DNA of 64,000 nt from Zymomonas mobilis subsp. pomaceae ATCC 29192 (GTDB taxonomy: Bacteria > Pseudomonadota > Alphaproteobacteria > Sphingomonadales > Sphingomonadaceae). Shown here one piece after another: positions 22,171 through 32,131 of the stretch (position 1 is its first letter; the number at the start of each line of letters is the position of its first letter). Location of the stretch: positions 1,116,001 through 1,180,000 of the forward strand of contig NC_015709.1 in NCBI RefSeq assembly GCF_000218875.1. Reading direction: 5' to 3'. The translations under genes and the position numbers were made by a program. Below the pieces are notes generated by a model, which worked only from the letters and a program-made list of their open reading frames with translations, did not search any database and was not told the DNA's origin.

Positions 22171-23298
22171 TTACTCAACATCCTCGACTTCGACAGTTTC
22201 GCCAGTAATTCTTTGTGCTAATGCAGCGGCAATAAAATCTTCTAAATTACCATCCAAAACATCAGACGGCGCTGTCGAAGTAATACCTGTCCGAAGATCT
22301 TTGACGAGCTGATAGGGCTGTAAAACATAAGAGCGGATCTGATGTCCCCAACCAATTTCACTTTTGGCCGCATACCCTGCGCTGGCTTCTGCCTCTCTAA
22401 TCTGTAGCTCCCGTTCATAGAGCCGCGCTTTTAATTGCTTCATCGCTTCTGCACGATTTTTATGCTGAGAACGCTGATTCTGGCATGCAACGACAATACC
22501 TGTTGGCATATGCGTTATACGCACCGCTGAATCGGTGGTGTTCACATGCTGCCCCCCTGCCCCCGAAGAGCGATAGGTATCTATTTTCAAGTCCTTATCC
22601 AGCACTTCAATATCAATATCGTCATCCACTACTGGATAAACGGCGACGGAGGCAAAGCTGGTATGCCGTCTTGCATTGCTGTCGAAAGGAGAAATTCTCA
22701 CCAAACGATGGACACCGTTTTCTGTCTTGGCATAACCATAGGCGCTTTCGCCTTTTATCAAAAGAGTAGCGGATTTAATACCAGCTTGTTCCCCCGCATG
22801 ATAATCGACCAATTCAACACGAAAACCTTCGCGCTCTGCCCAGCGTTGATACATCCGGCTCAGCATCTCAGCCCAGTCTTGACTTTCAGTGCCTCCGGCG
22901 CCAGCATTAACTTCGATATAGGTATCGTTACTATCGGCTTCACCAGACAGAAGTGCCTTCACTTTGTCACGATTAGCGCGTTCAGCCAAATGGGCTAAGG
23001 CGGCAATAGCATCCTTAACCATGTCTTCTTCTTCTTCGGCCTCGGCCATTTCGATCAGGTCAATATTTTCCTGAAGTTCCCGCTCGATAGCCCGGGTAGC
23101 AGCGATGGATTCATCCAATCGCCCCCGTTCTCGCATCACTTCTTGAGCCGCACGAGCATCATCCCATAAATGTGGATCTTCGACGCGCGCATTTAATTCA
23201 TCCAGCCGCCTTAACGCCCGATCCCAGTCGAGAAAGCGCCTAAGGAGCGCCAAAGATTCTTGGATATGGTCGACATGGGCTTGCGCTTCGGCGCGCAT
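22171..23298 (-). CDS. prfB: Peptide chain release factor 2
   Basis: RF2 terminates translation at UGA and UAA. Visible are the stop-codon-reading SPF motif (RISPFDSNARRHTSF) and the catalytic GGQ (SSGAGGQHVNTTDSAV). I chose ATG 23298 (MRAEAQAHV, 375 residues) because AAGGG lies six bases before it and abuts the alternative ATG 23304. The reading frame is continuous, so the programmed +1 frameshift that controls prfB in many bacteria is not present. It follows mrcA in the amiC-mrcA-prfB series. Confidence 0.95.
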   Translation of the reverse strand: MRAEAQAHVDHIQESLALLRRFLDWDRALRRLDELNARVEDPHLWDDARAAQEVMRERGRLDESIAATRAIERELQENIDLIEMAEAEEEEDMVKDAIAALAHLAERANRDKVKALLSGEADSNDTYIEVNAGAGGTESQDWAEMLSRMYQRWAEREGFRVELVDYHAGEQAGIKSATLLIKGESAYGYAKTENGVHRLVRISPFDSNARRHTSFASVAVYPVVDDDIDIEVLDKDLKIDTYRSSGAGGQHVNTTDSAVRITHMPTGIVVACQNQRSQHKNRAEAMKQLKARLYERELQIREAEASAGYAAKSEIGWGHQIRSYVLQPYQLVKDLRTGITSTAPSDVLDGNLEDFIAAALAQRITGETVEVEDVE

Positions 23299-23418
23299 AA
23301 TCATCCCTTTCTATTTCAGAAAAAGCCCTTCTGTTTAAAACAGTGAGGCCAAAACAATACATAAATGACTGATCAGATGAAATTCAGATAACCAGCAAGG
23401 CTTCTAATAGATTCTGCC

Positions 23419-26010
23419 TTACTTCTGCAAGCTACCACTGTCATTTGGTTTTTGGACGGCGGGTGAAGAAGGCAGTATCCCATTTTCAGGCGGTGTTACA
23501 GCATGATCGGTTGAGAGTGAAGTGACCGGAGCAGCAGAAGATGAATTATTGGCGCTGGGCGCTGGGGCCATCACAGCCGAACGATAAAAACTACGCTTAG
23601 GTTCATTATCTGCCTTAAACGCTTCCCAGATAATCGGACTCATCGGATCTTCAGGATTAAACGGGGGTGAACCATAAATCCGCAATCCAGAATAGCGATC
23701 AATTTTCACCATATGGACGTTCGGCGCAATAGGAAAAGGTCGAACGGGCATATTCGCCATAGTTTTTTGAGCGAATTGTTTAAAAATAGGTGCAGCTACC
23801 GTGCCGCCTTGGGCACTATGCCCCATGGAATGAGGACGATCATAACCCACATAAAGCCCTGCAACCATATCCGCCGAACCACCGACAAACCAAACATTGG
23901 TCGGGCCTGTAGAGGTACCCGTTTTGCCAAACATAGGTCGGCCTAAATCGCGGAGAATAGCGGCAGTTCCGCGCTGAACAACACCTTCCAGAATATGCAA
24001 CATCTGATAAGCCGTAACCGGATTGATCGCTTGTTCTGATAAGGCTTTGGGACGGGGCATCGGGCTTCCGTCCCATTCTGACATATTACAGTTGGGACAA
24101 GGGCGATTATCTGACTTAAAAATAACCTTACCATTTCGATCTTGCACATAATCAATCAAGGTAGGTTGAAGCCGCCGCCCCTGATTAGCAATCATCGAAT
24201 AACCATTGGTCAAGCGCATAACCGTAGTATTCCCAGCGCCTAATGCGATACCCAAAACCGGCGGATAAGGATGTCCCGGGGGATTAATGCCAGCGTTTTC
24301 AGCCATTTTTACAACATGAACCATGCCTGTTTGCGCTGCCGCACGAACAGTCATCAAATTTCGGGACTGCTCCACCCCCCAACGCATAGTCTGCGGGCCG
24401 GAATATCCCCCAGAAAAGTTACGAAAGCATTTCATGCCTAAACGGGCAGACTGATACACACAAAAAGGACCATCCACAATAATAGAGGCAGGGGTCATGC
24501 CATGATCCAAAGCCGCCGCATAAACAAAGGGTTTAAAAGTTGAACCGGGCTGACGTTCTGCTTGCGTAGCTCGATTAAAGTCTCCATTCTTAGAATCAAA
24601 GCCGCCTTGCATTGCCAATATCCGGCCATTATGCGGATTTTCGACGACCATACCGCCGGAAACTTTCGGCAGACTTCTTAAAACCCAAAAATTATCAATC
24701 TTTTTTACGATAATAATATCGCCGGCATGTAAAAAACGCCAAGCAGGAATAACGGTATCATGACGGGGTATTGTCGCCGCCCAAGGGTAAAGGTAATCTT
24801 CGCTACCGTCATTAAAGCCGATTTTAGCCCGACCATTTTCCCTTTCTAGCACGGCCACAGCCTGCCAATCAGCATAGCCTGTGCCGACGTTGGCCAAAAT
24901 CAAGCGTTCTTGCCATCCTTCCCCCGGATCAATGGTCCCGACACGCCCGCTCCATCCCTGATCACGTTCAAAACGCACAAATCCATCCCGTAAAGCTGTT
25001 TCAGCAGATTCCTGAATCTCGGGATCAAAAGAACTTCTTATCCAAAGGCCACCAGAATAAACGTTATTATCACTCTCTTCTGCCGTTTCTCCAAAACGGC
25101 TGATAAGTTCACGGCGGATTTCTTCCAGAAAATAGCCCCCCTTAGAAGGGGGTTTTGCTTCAATATGATGTTCGATCACCCTTAACGGTGTCCGATTAGC
25201 TTCATCACGTTGATAAGCTGTAATGTAGCCATTGGCCTGCATTTGTTGTAAAACATAAGCCCGTCGCCCCAATGCCCGTTCGGCATGTCTTTCTGGAATA
25301 TAATTCGCGGGGGCTTTGGGTAAAATAGCGAGGAAAGCCGCCTCAGGCAGCGTTAAATCCTTTAGATTTTTCCCAAAATACGCTTTCGCAGCAGCACTAA
25401 CGCCATAGGCATTACGCCCTAAAAAAATCTGATTGAGGTATATTTCAAGAATTTGGCGTTTCGTTAATAGATGCTCGATACGAAAGGCAAGAATACCCTC
25501 TTTTACCTTACGGGTAGGGGAATATTCGTCACCGACCAGAATATTTTTGGCGACCTGTTGGGTAATGGTAGAACCGCCATGTGCCCGTTCACCCGTTCCC
25601 ATTTTGGTAAAATATTCGTAAACCGCTTTTAGAAAAGCGGGAGCATCAATACCATGATGGGAAAAAAAAGTTTTATCTTCTGCCGCTAAAAAGGCCTGAA
25701 TAACAACGGGCGGAAAATCTTCGTAGCCTAATTTTTCTCGATGCTCTCGCATGAACCGCCCAAAGGGCATACCATTTATATCACGGACGACGGCGGGCAT
25801 CGGTAAATGGTAATCTGCTAACACCTCGACAGAGGGTAGATCTTTCAAAAAATAATGCCAGAACAGAAAGCTACCCAGAGAACATCCCATAATGAAAAAG
25901 ACAAAAAGAGACTTCAGTATTTTACGCCGAGTGCCCCGTTTAAAAGACGCATCCCCCAATCTTCGGCTTTTTATGTTTAACCCCTCCTCTGGCATAAGGG
26001 ATTTAGACAT
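23419..26010 (-). CDS. mrcA: Bifunctional penicillin-binding protein 1A
   Basis: An 863-residue class A PBP that polymerises and cross-links peptidoglycan. A single N-terminal membrane anchor (about residues 30-52) is followed by the glycosyltransferase domain (EDKTFFSHHGID, GGSTITQQVAKN, RIEHLLTKRQILEIYLN) and the transpeptidase domain with catalytic Ser in GSTFKP, SRN (EQSRNLM) and KTG (FGKTGTSTGPTNVWF). The tail is Ser/Pro-rich and low complexity. AGAGG precedes ATG 26010. It lies 190 bases after amiC, a common alphaproteobacterial pairing. Confidence 0.95.
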   Translation of the reverse strand: MSKSLMPEEGLNIKSRRLGDASFKRGTRRKILKSLFVFFIMGCSLGSFLFWHYFLKDLPSVEVLADYHLPMPAVVRDINGMPFGRFMREHREKLGYEDFPPVVIQAFLAAEDKTFFSHHGIDAPAFLKAVYEYFTKMGTGERAHGGSTITQQVAKNILVGDEYSPTRKVKEGILAFRIEHLLTKRQILEIYLNQIFLGRNAYGVSAAAKAYFGKNLKDLTLPEAAFLAILPKAPANYIPERHAERALGRRAYVLQQMQANGYITAYQRDEANRTPLRVIEHHIEAKPPSKGGYFLEEIRRELISRFGETAEESDNNVYSGGLWIRSSFDPEIQESAETALRDGFVRFERDQGWSGRVGTIDPGEGWQERLILANVGTGYADWQAVAVLERENGRAKIGFNDGSEDYLYPWAATIPRHDTVIPAWRFLHAGDIIIVKKIDNFWVLRSLPKVSGGMVVENPHNGRILAMQGGFDSKNGDFNRATQAERQPGSTFKPFVYAAALDHGMTPASIIVDGPFCVYQSARLGMKCFRNFSGGYSGPQTMRWGVEQSRNLMTVRAAAQTGMVHVVKMAENAGINPPGHPYPPVLGIALGAGNTTVMRLTNGYSMIANQGRRLQPTLIDYVQDRNGKVIFKSDNRPCPNCNMSEWDGSPMPRPKALSEQAINPVTAYQMLHILEGVVQRGTAAILRDLGRPMFGKTGTSTGPTNVWFVGGSADMVAGLYVGYDRPHSMGHSAQGGTVAAPIFKQFAQKTMANMPVRPFPIAPNVHMVKIDRYSGLRIYGSPPFNPEDPMSPIIWEAFKADNEPKRSFYRSAVMAPAPSANNSSSAAPVTSLSTDHAVTPPENGILPSSPAVQKPNDSGSLQK

Positions 26011-26200
26011 TATAGAGCCTCTGCTTAAACATAATTTTTATAGCTACCGCTATAGTGTAAGATAAAAAATTCTCAGGATGAAACAGAGAAAGAAATGGAT
26101 CAGAATGAAGATAATCTTTATCATTATTTCCATTTCTAGATTGAATATCTGCCATGCCTGTTCATTCACCTTAGTTAAAAAATATTATCTAAAATATATT

Positions 26201-27253
26201 TTATTCATTATGTTTATTTAAGTTTTTTAATACCGAATCAAGACTCCTTGTTGATGATTTACGCTCAGACTTAGGCTTTTCAAAATTTGAAGATTCTGCC
26301 AGATGCGCCAAACGACGTGCAAAATAAATTTCAACGGCACGTCTGATACCACTGGCGATAGCCTGCCGGTAAGAACGAGAAAAAAGCTGCGCCGCCTCAT
26401 CAGGGTTAGAAATATAGCCGGTTTCAATAAGTACAGAAGGCACATCAGGTGCTTTTAAAACGACAAAGCCCGCAAAGCGATGATAATGACTACGAAACGG
26501 GATGCGACCTTGTAATTCTCTTTGCAGAAGCGACGCAAAAGACACAGAAGCATTCATGGTTTCACGGCGAGTCAAATCATAAAGGATAGATTTGACATCA
26601 TTATTCTGGGTCTGAATATCCGTAATACCGGACAGATCGGCCTGATTTTCTCTGGCTGCCAGATTAGCGGCAATCTTATCTGACGCAATTTCGGATAAAG
26701 TATAAATGGTCGCCCCGTGTGGATTACCCGAAGGTGCACTGTCCGCATGGATCGAGATAAATAAATCGGCCTTCATGCGACGACTCATTTCCCGACGACT
26801 AACCAAAGGTAAAAAATGATCGTCTTCACGGGTCAGAACAACGCTTACACGCCCCGATTCCCGTAAGGCATTCCGAACTGCAAGCGCAATGGCGAGCGTA
26901 ACATTTTTTTCATGAAGCCGACCATCCCGTGACGAAGAACCGGGATCGTGCCCCCCGTGACCGGGATCAATAACGACCAAGGGTCTTCCTGATACCCGTC
27001 CCTTATAAATTTTAGGCGATATTTTGTCAGAGGTTACGGCATGGGCAAGGGGAATTCTAACCGCTTGAGACGTCGTTGTCCCTTTTGCAAGCAGCAAGTC
27101 ATTCCATGAAAAAAACAGAAAAAAAATCCCGATAAGATATATTTTTTTTCTATAGTTTTCATATCCAAGATGCCTTATTAGAAGGCAAAGATATTTAACC
27201 ATCACAGTTTCTTCTTGGCGAAGAAAGTTTTTTTTCAGTTTTCGGTACGCCAT
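26201..27253 (-). CDS. amiC: N-acetylmuramoyl-L-alanine amidase (Amidase_3)
   Basis: A periplasmic Zn amidase that cleaves the stem peptide from muramic acid, usually for daughter-cell separation. Zinc ligands are in IDPGHGGHDPG, the Glu in LHEKN, and His in FISIHADSAP. A signal-anchor (IYLIGIFFLFFSW) is near residues 38-50. The first ATG is 27253; an in-frame ATG at 27202 (MVKYLCLL) is also plausible since both have only fair ribosome sites. It lacks an obvious AMIN domain and is short (350 residues). The symbol is by family; AmiA/B/C cannot be separated. Confidence 0.88.
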   Translation of the reverse strand: MAYRKLKKNFLRQEETVMVKYLCLLIRHLGYENYRKKIYLIGIFFLFFSWNDLLLAKGTTTSQAVRIPLAHAVTSDKISPKIYKGRVSGRPLVVIDPGHGGHDPGSSSRDGRLHEKNVTLAIALAVRNALRESGRVSVVLTREDDHFLPLVSRREMSRRMKADLFISIHADSAPSGNPHGATIYTLSEIASDKIAANLAARENQADLSGITDIQTQNNDVKSILYDLTRRETMNASVSFASLLQRELQGRIPFRSHYHRFAGFVVLKAPDVPSVLIETGYISNPDEAAQLFSRSYRQAIASGIRRAVEIYFARRLAHLAESSNFEKPKSERKSSTRSLDSVLKNLNKHNE

Positions 27254-27392
27254 TTAAACCGATTACCTTTGTTATTCGGGTTATGACTAGCGGGAAAAAT
27301 AGCGATTTTTTAAAAAAACATCTTTAATAGTGAAACTATTGATATCTATCATTCTCATCCACAAAGGATAAGCCCAACAACGTAGTAAAAAA

Positions 27393-27777
27393 GCTACCAT
27401 TGCGTCTATCGTTAAGCGATGGTAGCGAATCAAAGAAGAGAACAGAAAAAATTTGGTCCTTAAAAACCGACATGACTTCTGCCTCTCATTTTTTAAACAT
27501 TTTACGAAACCCTATTCACTTTTTTATTTCCGGATTGAAAGCATAGATGCACGCCGCTGTTTTAAGCCTGCCCCCTTCCGAAAAGGCATGGCCCGCTGCA
27601 GCCAGTCTCCCCCGCGCTTTGAACAGCGCCGGGTATGGCCGCGCGGCAAATCGGCGTTGTCGTTCATGGTCGGCCAATAGGCCGACGTTAAATCCTTCTA
27701 ATATTATATATATATCCTCATTATTCGCGCGCCTCTCGCCTTTTAGGCAGATGTGCAGCGCGACCGGAGATTTTTGA
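27393..27777 (+). promoter_or_regulatory. Structured leader of the RNase E gene
   Basis: The 524-base gap between divergent amiC and rne holds several hairpins toward rne: GCTACCATTGC/GCGATGGTAGC (27393-27426, 11 pairs with one G-T), GCGCT/AGCGC (27614-27629), and GTCGGCC-AATA-GGCCGAC (27669-27686). Part of the leader (27560-27690) is much richer in GC than other intergenic DNA here. RNase E often limits its own mRNA through its leader; that role here is inferred. Confidence 0.5.
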
Positions 27778-30480
27778 ATGACTCTCACAAAAATGTTGAT
27801 CGACGCCCGCCACCGGGAAGAAACTCGGGTCGCCGTCATCAAAGGTAACCGCATTGAAGAATTTGATTTTGAATCAGCAGGCCGCCGTCAATTAAAAGGC
27901 AATATCTATTTAGCCAAGGTGACGCGCGTCGAACCATCGCTTCAGGCTGCTTTTGTCGATTATGGCGGAAATCGTCAGGGTTTTCTGGCCTTTTCAGAAA
28001 TTCACCCTGACTATTATCAAATCCCCCGTGAAGATCGGGAAGCCCTTTTACGGGAAGAAGAAGAATATTCGGCGCGTCAAAATCGTCAGCAAGAAACGGA
28101 AGACGATGAAGATACCTATGAATCTGCGGATTCTGAGCCAAGTAGAAATGATACCAGCGAGGATAGTTTCGAAAATTTAAGAAATCGCCGCCGTCATTTT
28201 GGGCGTCATCATTACCGGATTCAAGATGTTATCCGTCGCCGTCAAGTGTTGCTGGTACAAGTTGTTAAGGAAGAACGCGGCAATAAAGGCGCTGCGCTTA
28301 CTACCTATCTGTCTTTAGCAGGGCGCTACTGTGTACTTATGCCCAATACCAGCAATGGTGGGGGTATTTCGCGTAAAATTTCCAACTTAACTGATCGCAA
28401 AAGATTAAAAGCGATTATGGCAGAATTAAATCTGCCAAGTTCGATGGGCTGTATCGTCCGTACCGCAGGTTTACAGCGGACTAAGAGCGAAATTAAGCGC
28501 GACTTTGATTATCTTGCCCGATTATGGGATGAAATTCGTGAAAAGACGCTTTATTCTCAAGCCCCTGCCTTAATCTATGGGGACAGTGATCTGATCAAAC
28601 GGGCTATTCGCGACATCTACAGTCGGGAAGTCGATGAGATTCTGGTGGAAGGGAGTGAAGGTTATCAGGCCGCGCGTAACTTCATGCGGTTATTGATGCC
28701 AAGCCACGTCCGAAAAGTACGCCCTTATGCGGACCCTGCCCCCTTATTTCAGCGTTTTGGCGTTGAGCAACAGCTTAATGCTATGTATCAGCCTATCGTT
28801 CAATTAAAGTCCGGCGGCTATCTTGTCATTAATCCAACCGAAGCGTTGGTATCAATCGATATTAACTCTGGCCGATCAACCCGCGAACATAATATCGAAC
28901 AGACGGCAACGGCAACCAATCTTGAAGCGGCCACCGAAATTGCCCGTCAGCTACGGCTGCGGGATATGGCGGGCCTGATCGTTATTGATTTCATCGATAT
29001 GGAATCAAGTGCGAATGTCCGACGGGTCGAAAAGGCGATGAAAGATGCCTTAAAGCATGACCGTGCTCGGATTCAGATTGGCCATATTTCTAGTTTTGGT
29101 CTGTTTGAAATGAGCCGACAGCGTCTAAGAACCGGTATGCTGGAAGCATCGACAATCCCCTGCCCCCATTGTCAGGGTTCGGGCTTAATGCTGACGACAC
29201 CTTCTTCGGGCTTGATGGCGCTTCGCATGATTGAAGATGAAGCTTCTCGTGGTAACGGGAGCCAAATTCATGTCATGATGTCCCTTGATTCGGCTATCTA
29301 TGTCTTGAATCGTAAACGTAAAGAGCTGGGTACCATTGAAACCCTCTATGGTGTTACGGTTTTGATTGATGGTGATCCTTTACGCGGTAATAATCAGATT
29401 TCAGTAGAATCTGCCGGCCCCCCTCCCAGCCATGGCTTAATGTTACCACCACCGCTTCCAACGCTTTCTTCTGATGATAGCGATGAATATGAGGAGGAAA
29501 TCGAGGAAGAAATCGAAGAGATTGAAGAGATCGAGGCCGAAGAAATTATAGAGGCACCGTTCAGAAAAAATCATCGTCAAAATATGGCGCGTCGTGAATA
29601 TGCACGCTCTGAACCCCCGTTCAAAGCTGAAAATATTGAAGAAGAGCCTGAAGAATTTACGTCTTCTGTTCCCGAAACAGAGGAAGAAACAGGCTATGAT
29701 GACGATAGTGAGCATAATCGGCGGAATCGACGTAGTCGGCGGGGTCGGCGCGGTGGCCGGCGTCGTAATGGTGAAGCTATAGAAAAAACGGCAGAATTCA
29801 TTTCTGAAACTACTGAAGCCGAGCCGATTGATCTTGCACCAGACTATGATTTACCAAAAGAAAATCATCAGCCTAATCTTGAACCAGAAGTTGAGGTGCC
29901 TACTCAGCAGACTTCAGATGTCTTAGAGGAAGAGGCTACCGAAGCCCCCGTAGCGCGCAGCAAAACAAGGCGTCGTCCAAGAGCACGTCCGGTAAAGGCC
30001 GAGAAAGCCGAGGAAGAAACCACGGGTGCTTCTGAAATGGATGAAAAGGGTACATCAGAAGCTAGAATCGCTACGCCAAAAGCTACCGATGACAAAACCT
30101 CAACAGCGGAAAGCAAAACTGAAGAGGAAGATAAAGCCGAAGAGGTAAAGCCCAAGCGCGTAAGAAAACGCACGACAACGTCACGTCGTAAAAAGGCTGA
30201 ACCGAAAAAGGTTGATGTCTCCGTTGAGGAAAAAGAAGAGGTTAAGTCTGATGCTACCGAAAAAGCATCAGAAAAAACGACCTCTCCTGAGGTAGAAAAA
30301 CCGATAGAAACGGTAAAAAAAGAAAAACCGGCCGAGGAAGTTTCAAAAGAGGCGACCCCATCGGAAGAGCCTAAAACAGCATCCGATAAAAAAGCCGAAG
30401 AGACTACACCAACATCTTCAGATGAAGGTGAAAAGCCTGCTCCTCGTCGTGGCTGGTGGCAACGTACGTTTGGAGAATAA
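27778..30480 (+). CDS. rne: Ribonuclease E
   Basis: A 900-residue endoribonuclease and degradosome scaffold. The N-terminal half has the RNase H-like and S1 regions (KGNIYLAKVTRVEPSLQAAFVDYG), with an acidic insert in S1 (about residues 85-135) typical of alphaproteobacteria, the DNase I-like catalytic site (SIDINSGRST and VIDFIDM aspartates), and the zinc-link CPHC (about 461-464). The C-terminal half is disordered, alternating acidic and Arg/Lys-rich segments that should bind RNA and partner enzymes, ending RGWWQRTFGE. It is monocistronic, with a long leader and a strong terminator. Confidence 0.96.
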   Translation: MTLTKMLIDARHREETRVAVIKGNRIEEFDFESAGRRQLKGNIYLAKVTRVEPSLQAAFVDYGGNRQGFLAFSEIHPDYYQIPREDREALLREEEEYSARQNRQQETEDDEDTYESADSEPSRNDTSEDSFENLRNRRRHFGRHHYRIQDVIRRRQVLLVQVVKEERGNKGAALTTYLSLAGRYCVLMPNTSNGGGISRKISNLTDRKRLKAIMAELNLPSSMGCIVRTAGLQRTKSEIKRDFDYLARLWDEIREKTLYSQAPALIYGDSDLIKRAIRDIYSREVDEILVEGSEGYQAARNFMRLLMPSHVRKVRPYADPAPLFQRFGVEQQLNAMYQPIVQLKSGGYLVINPTEALVSIDINSGRSTREHNIEQTATATNLEAATEIARQLRLRDMAGLIVIDFIDMESSANVRRVEKAMKDALKHDRARIQIGHISSFGLFEMSRQRLRTGMLEASTIPCPHCQGSGLMLTTPSSGLMALRMIEDEASRGNGSQIHVMMSLDSAIYVLNRKRKELGTIETLYGVTVLIDGDPLRGNNQISVESAGPPPSHGLMLPPPLPTLSSDDSDEYEEEIEEEIEEIEEIEAEEIIEAPFRKNHRQNMARREYARSEPPFKAENIEEEPEEFTSSVPETEEETGYDDDSEHNRRNRRSRRGRRGGRRRNGEAIEKTAEFISETTEAEPIDLAPDYDLPKENHQPNLEPEVEVPTQQTSDVLEEEATEAPVARSKTRRRPRARPVKAEKAEEETTGASEMDEKGTSEARIATPKATDDKTSTAESKTEEEDKAEEVKPKRVRKRTTTSRRKKAEPKKVDVSVEEKEEVKSDATEKASEKTTSPEVEKPIETVKKEKPAEEVSKEATPSEEPKTASDKKAEETTPTSSDEGEKPAPRRGWWQRTFGE

Positions 30481-30507
30481 ACGGCAAACGGACTACCGTC
30501 TTTTTTT

Positions 30508-30539
30508 AAAGAGCAGGGTTTTCCCCTGCTCTTTTTTTA
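30508..30539 (+). terminator. Rho-independent terminator after rne
   Basis: AAAGAGCAGGG (30508-30518) pairs perfectly with CCCTGCTCTTT (30524-30534) around a five-base loop and runs into a T tract. The rest of the gap to 30769 is AT-rich and probably holds the promoter of the next gene. Confidence 0.95.
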
Positions 30540-30769
30540 TCCCTCTATCTTTATTAAAGCGGTAAACAGACAATTTTTTTATTATTAAAAAGCCCAGACT
30601 TGGGTAAAATGAAGTCCAGATAATTATAAAAAAACATTTAAAATTAATGATTTAACTATATCAGCAAAAATTTTCATAAATATTTTATGGCCTATAGTCG
30701 TTATCACGATACGACCCTATTATATAAAAGTCAGTCCGATCTTCCTGATATTAAGGTTATATTCTCTTC

Positions 30770-32131
30770 ATGATACGCCGCTTTTGGCTTTTGATCTCTT
30801 CTTTGCTTATCAGCCTGATGATCCTGCATTCGGCGGCCTTTGCGCAGGAAATACTGCAAGATGCAGAAACGGATGCGCTTTTAAAAAAGGCACTTTCACC
30901 GCTAGTAGCCGCTACCGGATTAAGGACAGGGGATGTTAAAATCCTGATTGTCAATGATCCAGAAATCAACGCCTTTGTAGCCGGTGGCCAAATGGTCTTT
31001 ATTAATTCTGGAACCCTTATGGTGGCGGATAATGTCAATCAGATTCAAGGGGTCGTTGCCCATGAATTAGGTCATGTTACGGCAGGACATGTCGTCAACA
31101 GCACCGGAATAAGTGAAGCAAGTAAAATCGGGCTGGCTGCTATGATTTTACAAGTCGTTTTAGTCCCCTTATCCGCGCTTGTCCCCGTAGCAGGCCCTCT
31201 CGGCATGATGCTGGGTGGCATTGGCAGCCAAGTAGCCGTTCAACATTATCTAGCCTATACGCGCACACAAGAAGCTAGTGCAGACGCTGCAGCCGTCAAA
31301 TTCCTTAGGAAATCCGATATTTCTGGGCGGGGTATTCTTGAATTTTTTAATAAAATTCGCCGCGAAGAACATCGTTTAATGTCGTCAGATTCCGATGGTA
31401 GTTTCGCCAGTGATCATCCGATGACAGCAGATCGTGAAATGATGCTAAAAGGTGATCTTGAAAATTTACCGGCTTGGAACAGACCTATTGATCCTGATTT
31501 GCAGCAACAGTTTCTACGGGTCAGGGCAAAATTGATCGGTTATATTTCCGATCCACATCAAGTATTAAAAGATTACCCCGATGATCCCCATAATATACCA
31601 GATCTCTATGCACGAGCTTATGCATGGCATCGTCTTTCTTATTTTGATAAGTCTATGGACGAAGTTCAAAAGCTGCTGACTTTAAAACCCAAGGACCCCT
31701 ATTTTCTTGAAATAAAAGGACAGATTCTTCTGGAATCGGGCCACCCCGATGAGGCATTGGCTCCCTTAAGAGAAGCCACGGCATTATCTCAATCACCTTT
31801 GATCGCGGCCTCCTTTGGTCATGCTTTAATGGCAACAGAAAATCCGGCACATTATGCAGAAGCCAAACATGTTCTAACCGTAGCGGTAGATCATGAAGAG
31901 GATAATCCCCTAGCATGGTTTGTTCTGGGAACCATTTATGATCGGGAAGGGGATGTAGCGCATGCAAATTTAGCCACAGCTGAACGTTACAGTCTCAGTG
32001 GTCAAACCACCTTAGCGATGGACGCTGCAGATATGGCGTTAAAAGGTCTTGATCCCAATACTGCCGATTGGCGGCGTGCGAATGATATTGCCATAACCGC
32101 ACGTCACGCTTTGGAAAGAAAGAAAAAATGA
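30770..32131 (+). CDS. Periplasmic M48 metalloprotease with TPR repeats (BepA-like)
   Basis: A 453-residue exported protein: signal peptide ending near AAFAQE, the M48 zinc motif HELGH (VVAHELGHVTAGHV, about residues 97-101) with the third ligand in EASADAAAV, a hydrophobic segment after the motif, and a C-terminal TPR-rich half. This layout is that of BepA/YfgC, which degrades or chaperones outer-membrane proteins such as LptD. It overlaps the next gene by four bases (ATGA), so the two are translated together. Confidence 0.92.
   Translation: MIRRFWLLISSLLISLMILHSAAFAQEILQDAETDALLKKALSPLVAATGLRTGDVKILIVNDPEINAFVAGGQMVFINSGTLMVADNVNQIQGVVAHELGHVTAGHVVNSTGISEASKIGLAAMILQVVLVPLSALVPVAGPLGMMLGGIGSQVAVQHYLAYTRTQEASADAAAVKFLRKSDISGRGILEFFNKIRREEHRLMSSDSDGSFASDHPMTADREMMLKGDLENLPAWNRPIDPDLQQQFLRVRAKLIGYISDPHQVLKDYPDDPHNIPDLYARAYAWHRLSYFDKSMDEVQKLLTLKPKDPYFLEIKGQILLESGHPDEALAPLREATALSQSPLIAASFGHALMATENPAHYAEAKHVLTVAVDHEEDNPLAWFVLGTIYDREGDVAHANLATAERYSLSGQTTLAMDAADMALKGLDPNTADWRRANDIAITARHALERKKK

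Noticed and set aside
22485-22998. Plus-strand frames opposite prfB
   Set aside because: They are mirror frames of the highly conserved RF2 gene, with unlikely amino-acid composition.
25138-25153. CCCCCTT/AAGGGGG hairpin as a terminator
   Set aside because: It is inside the mrcA coding region and encodes conserved-position residues; there is no T tract in the right place.
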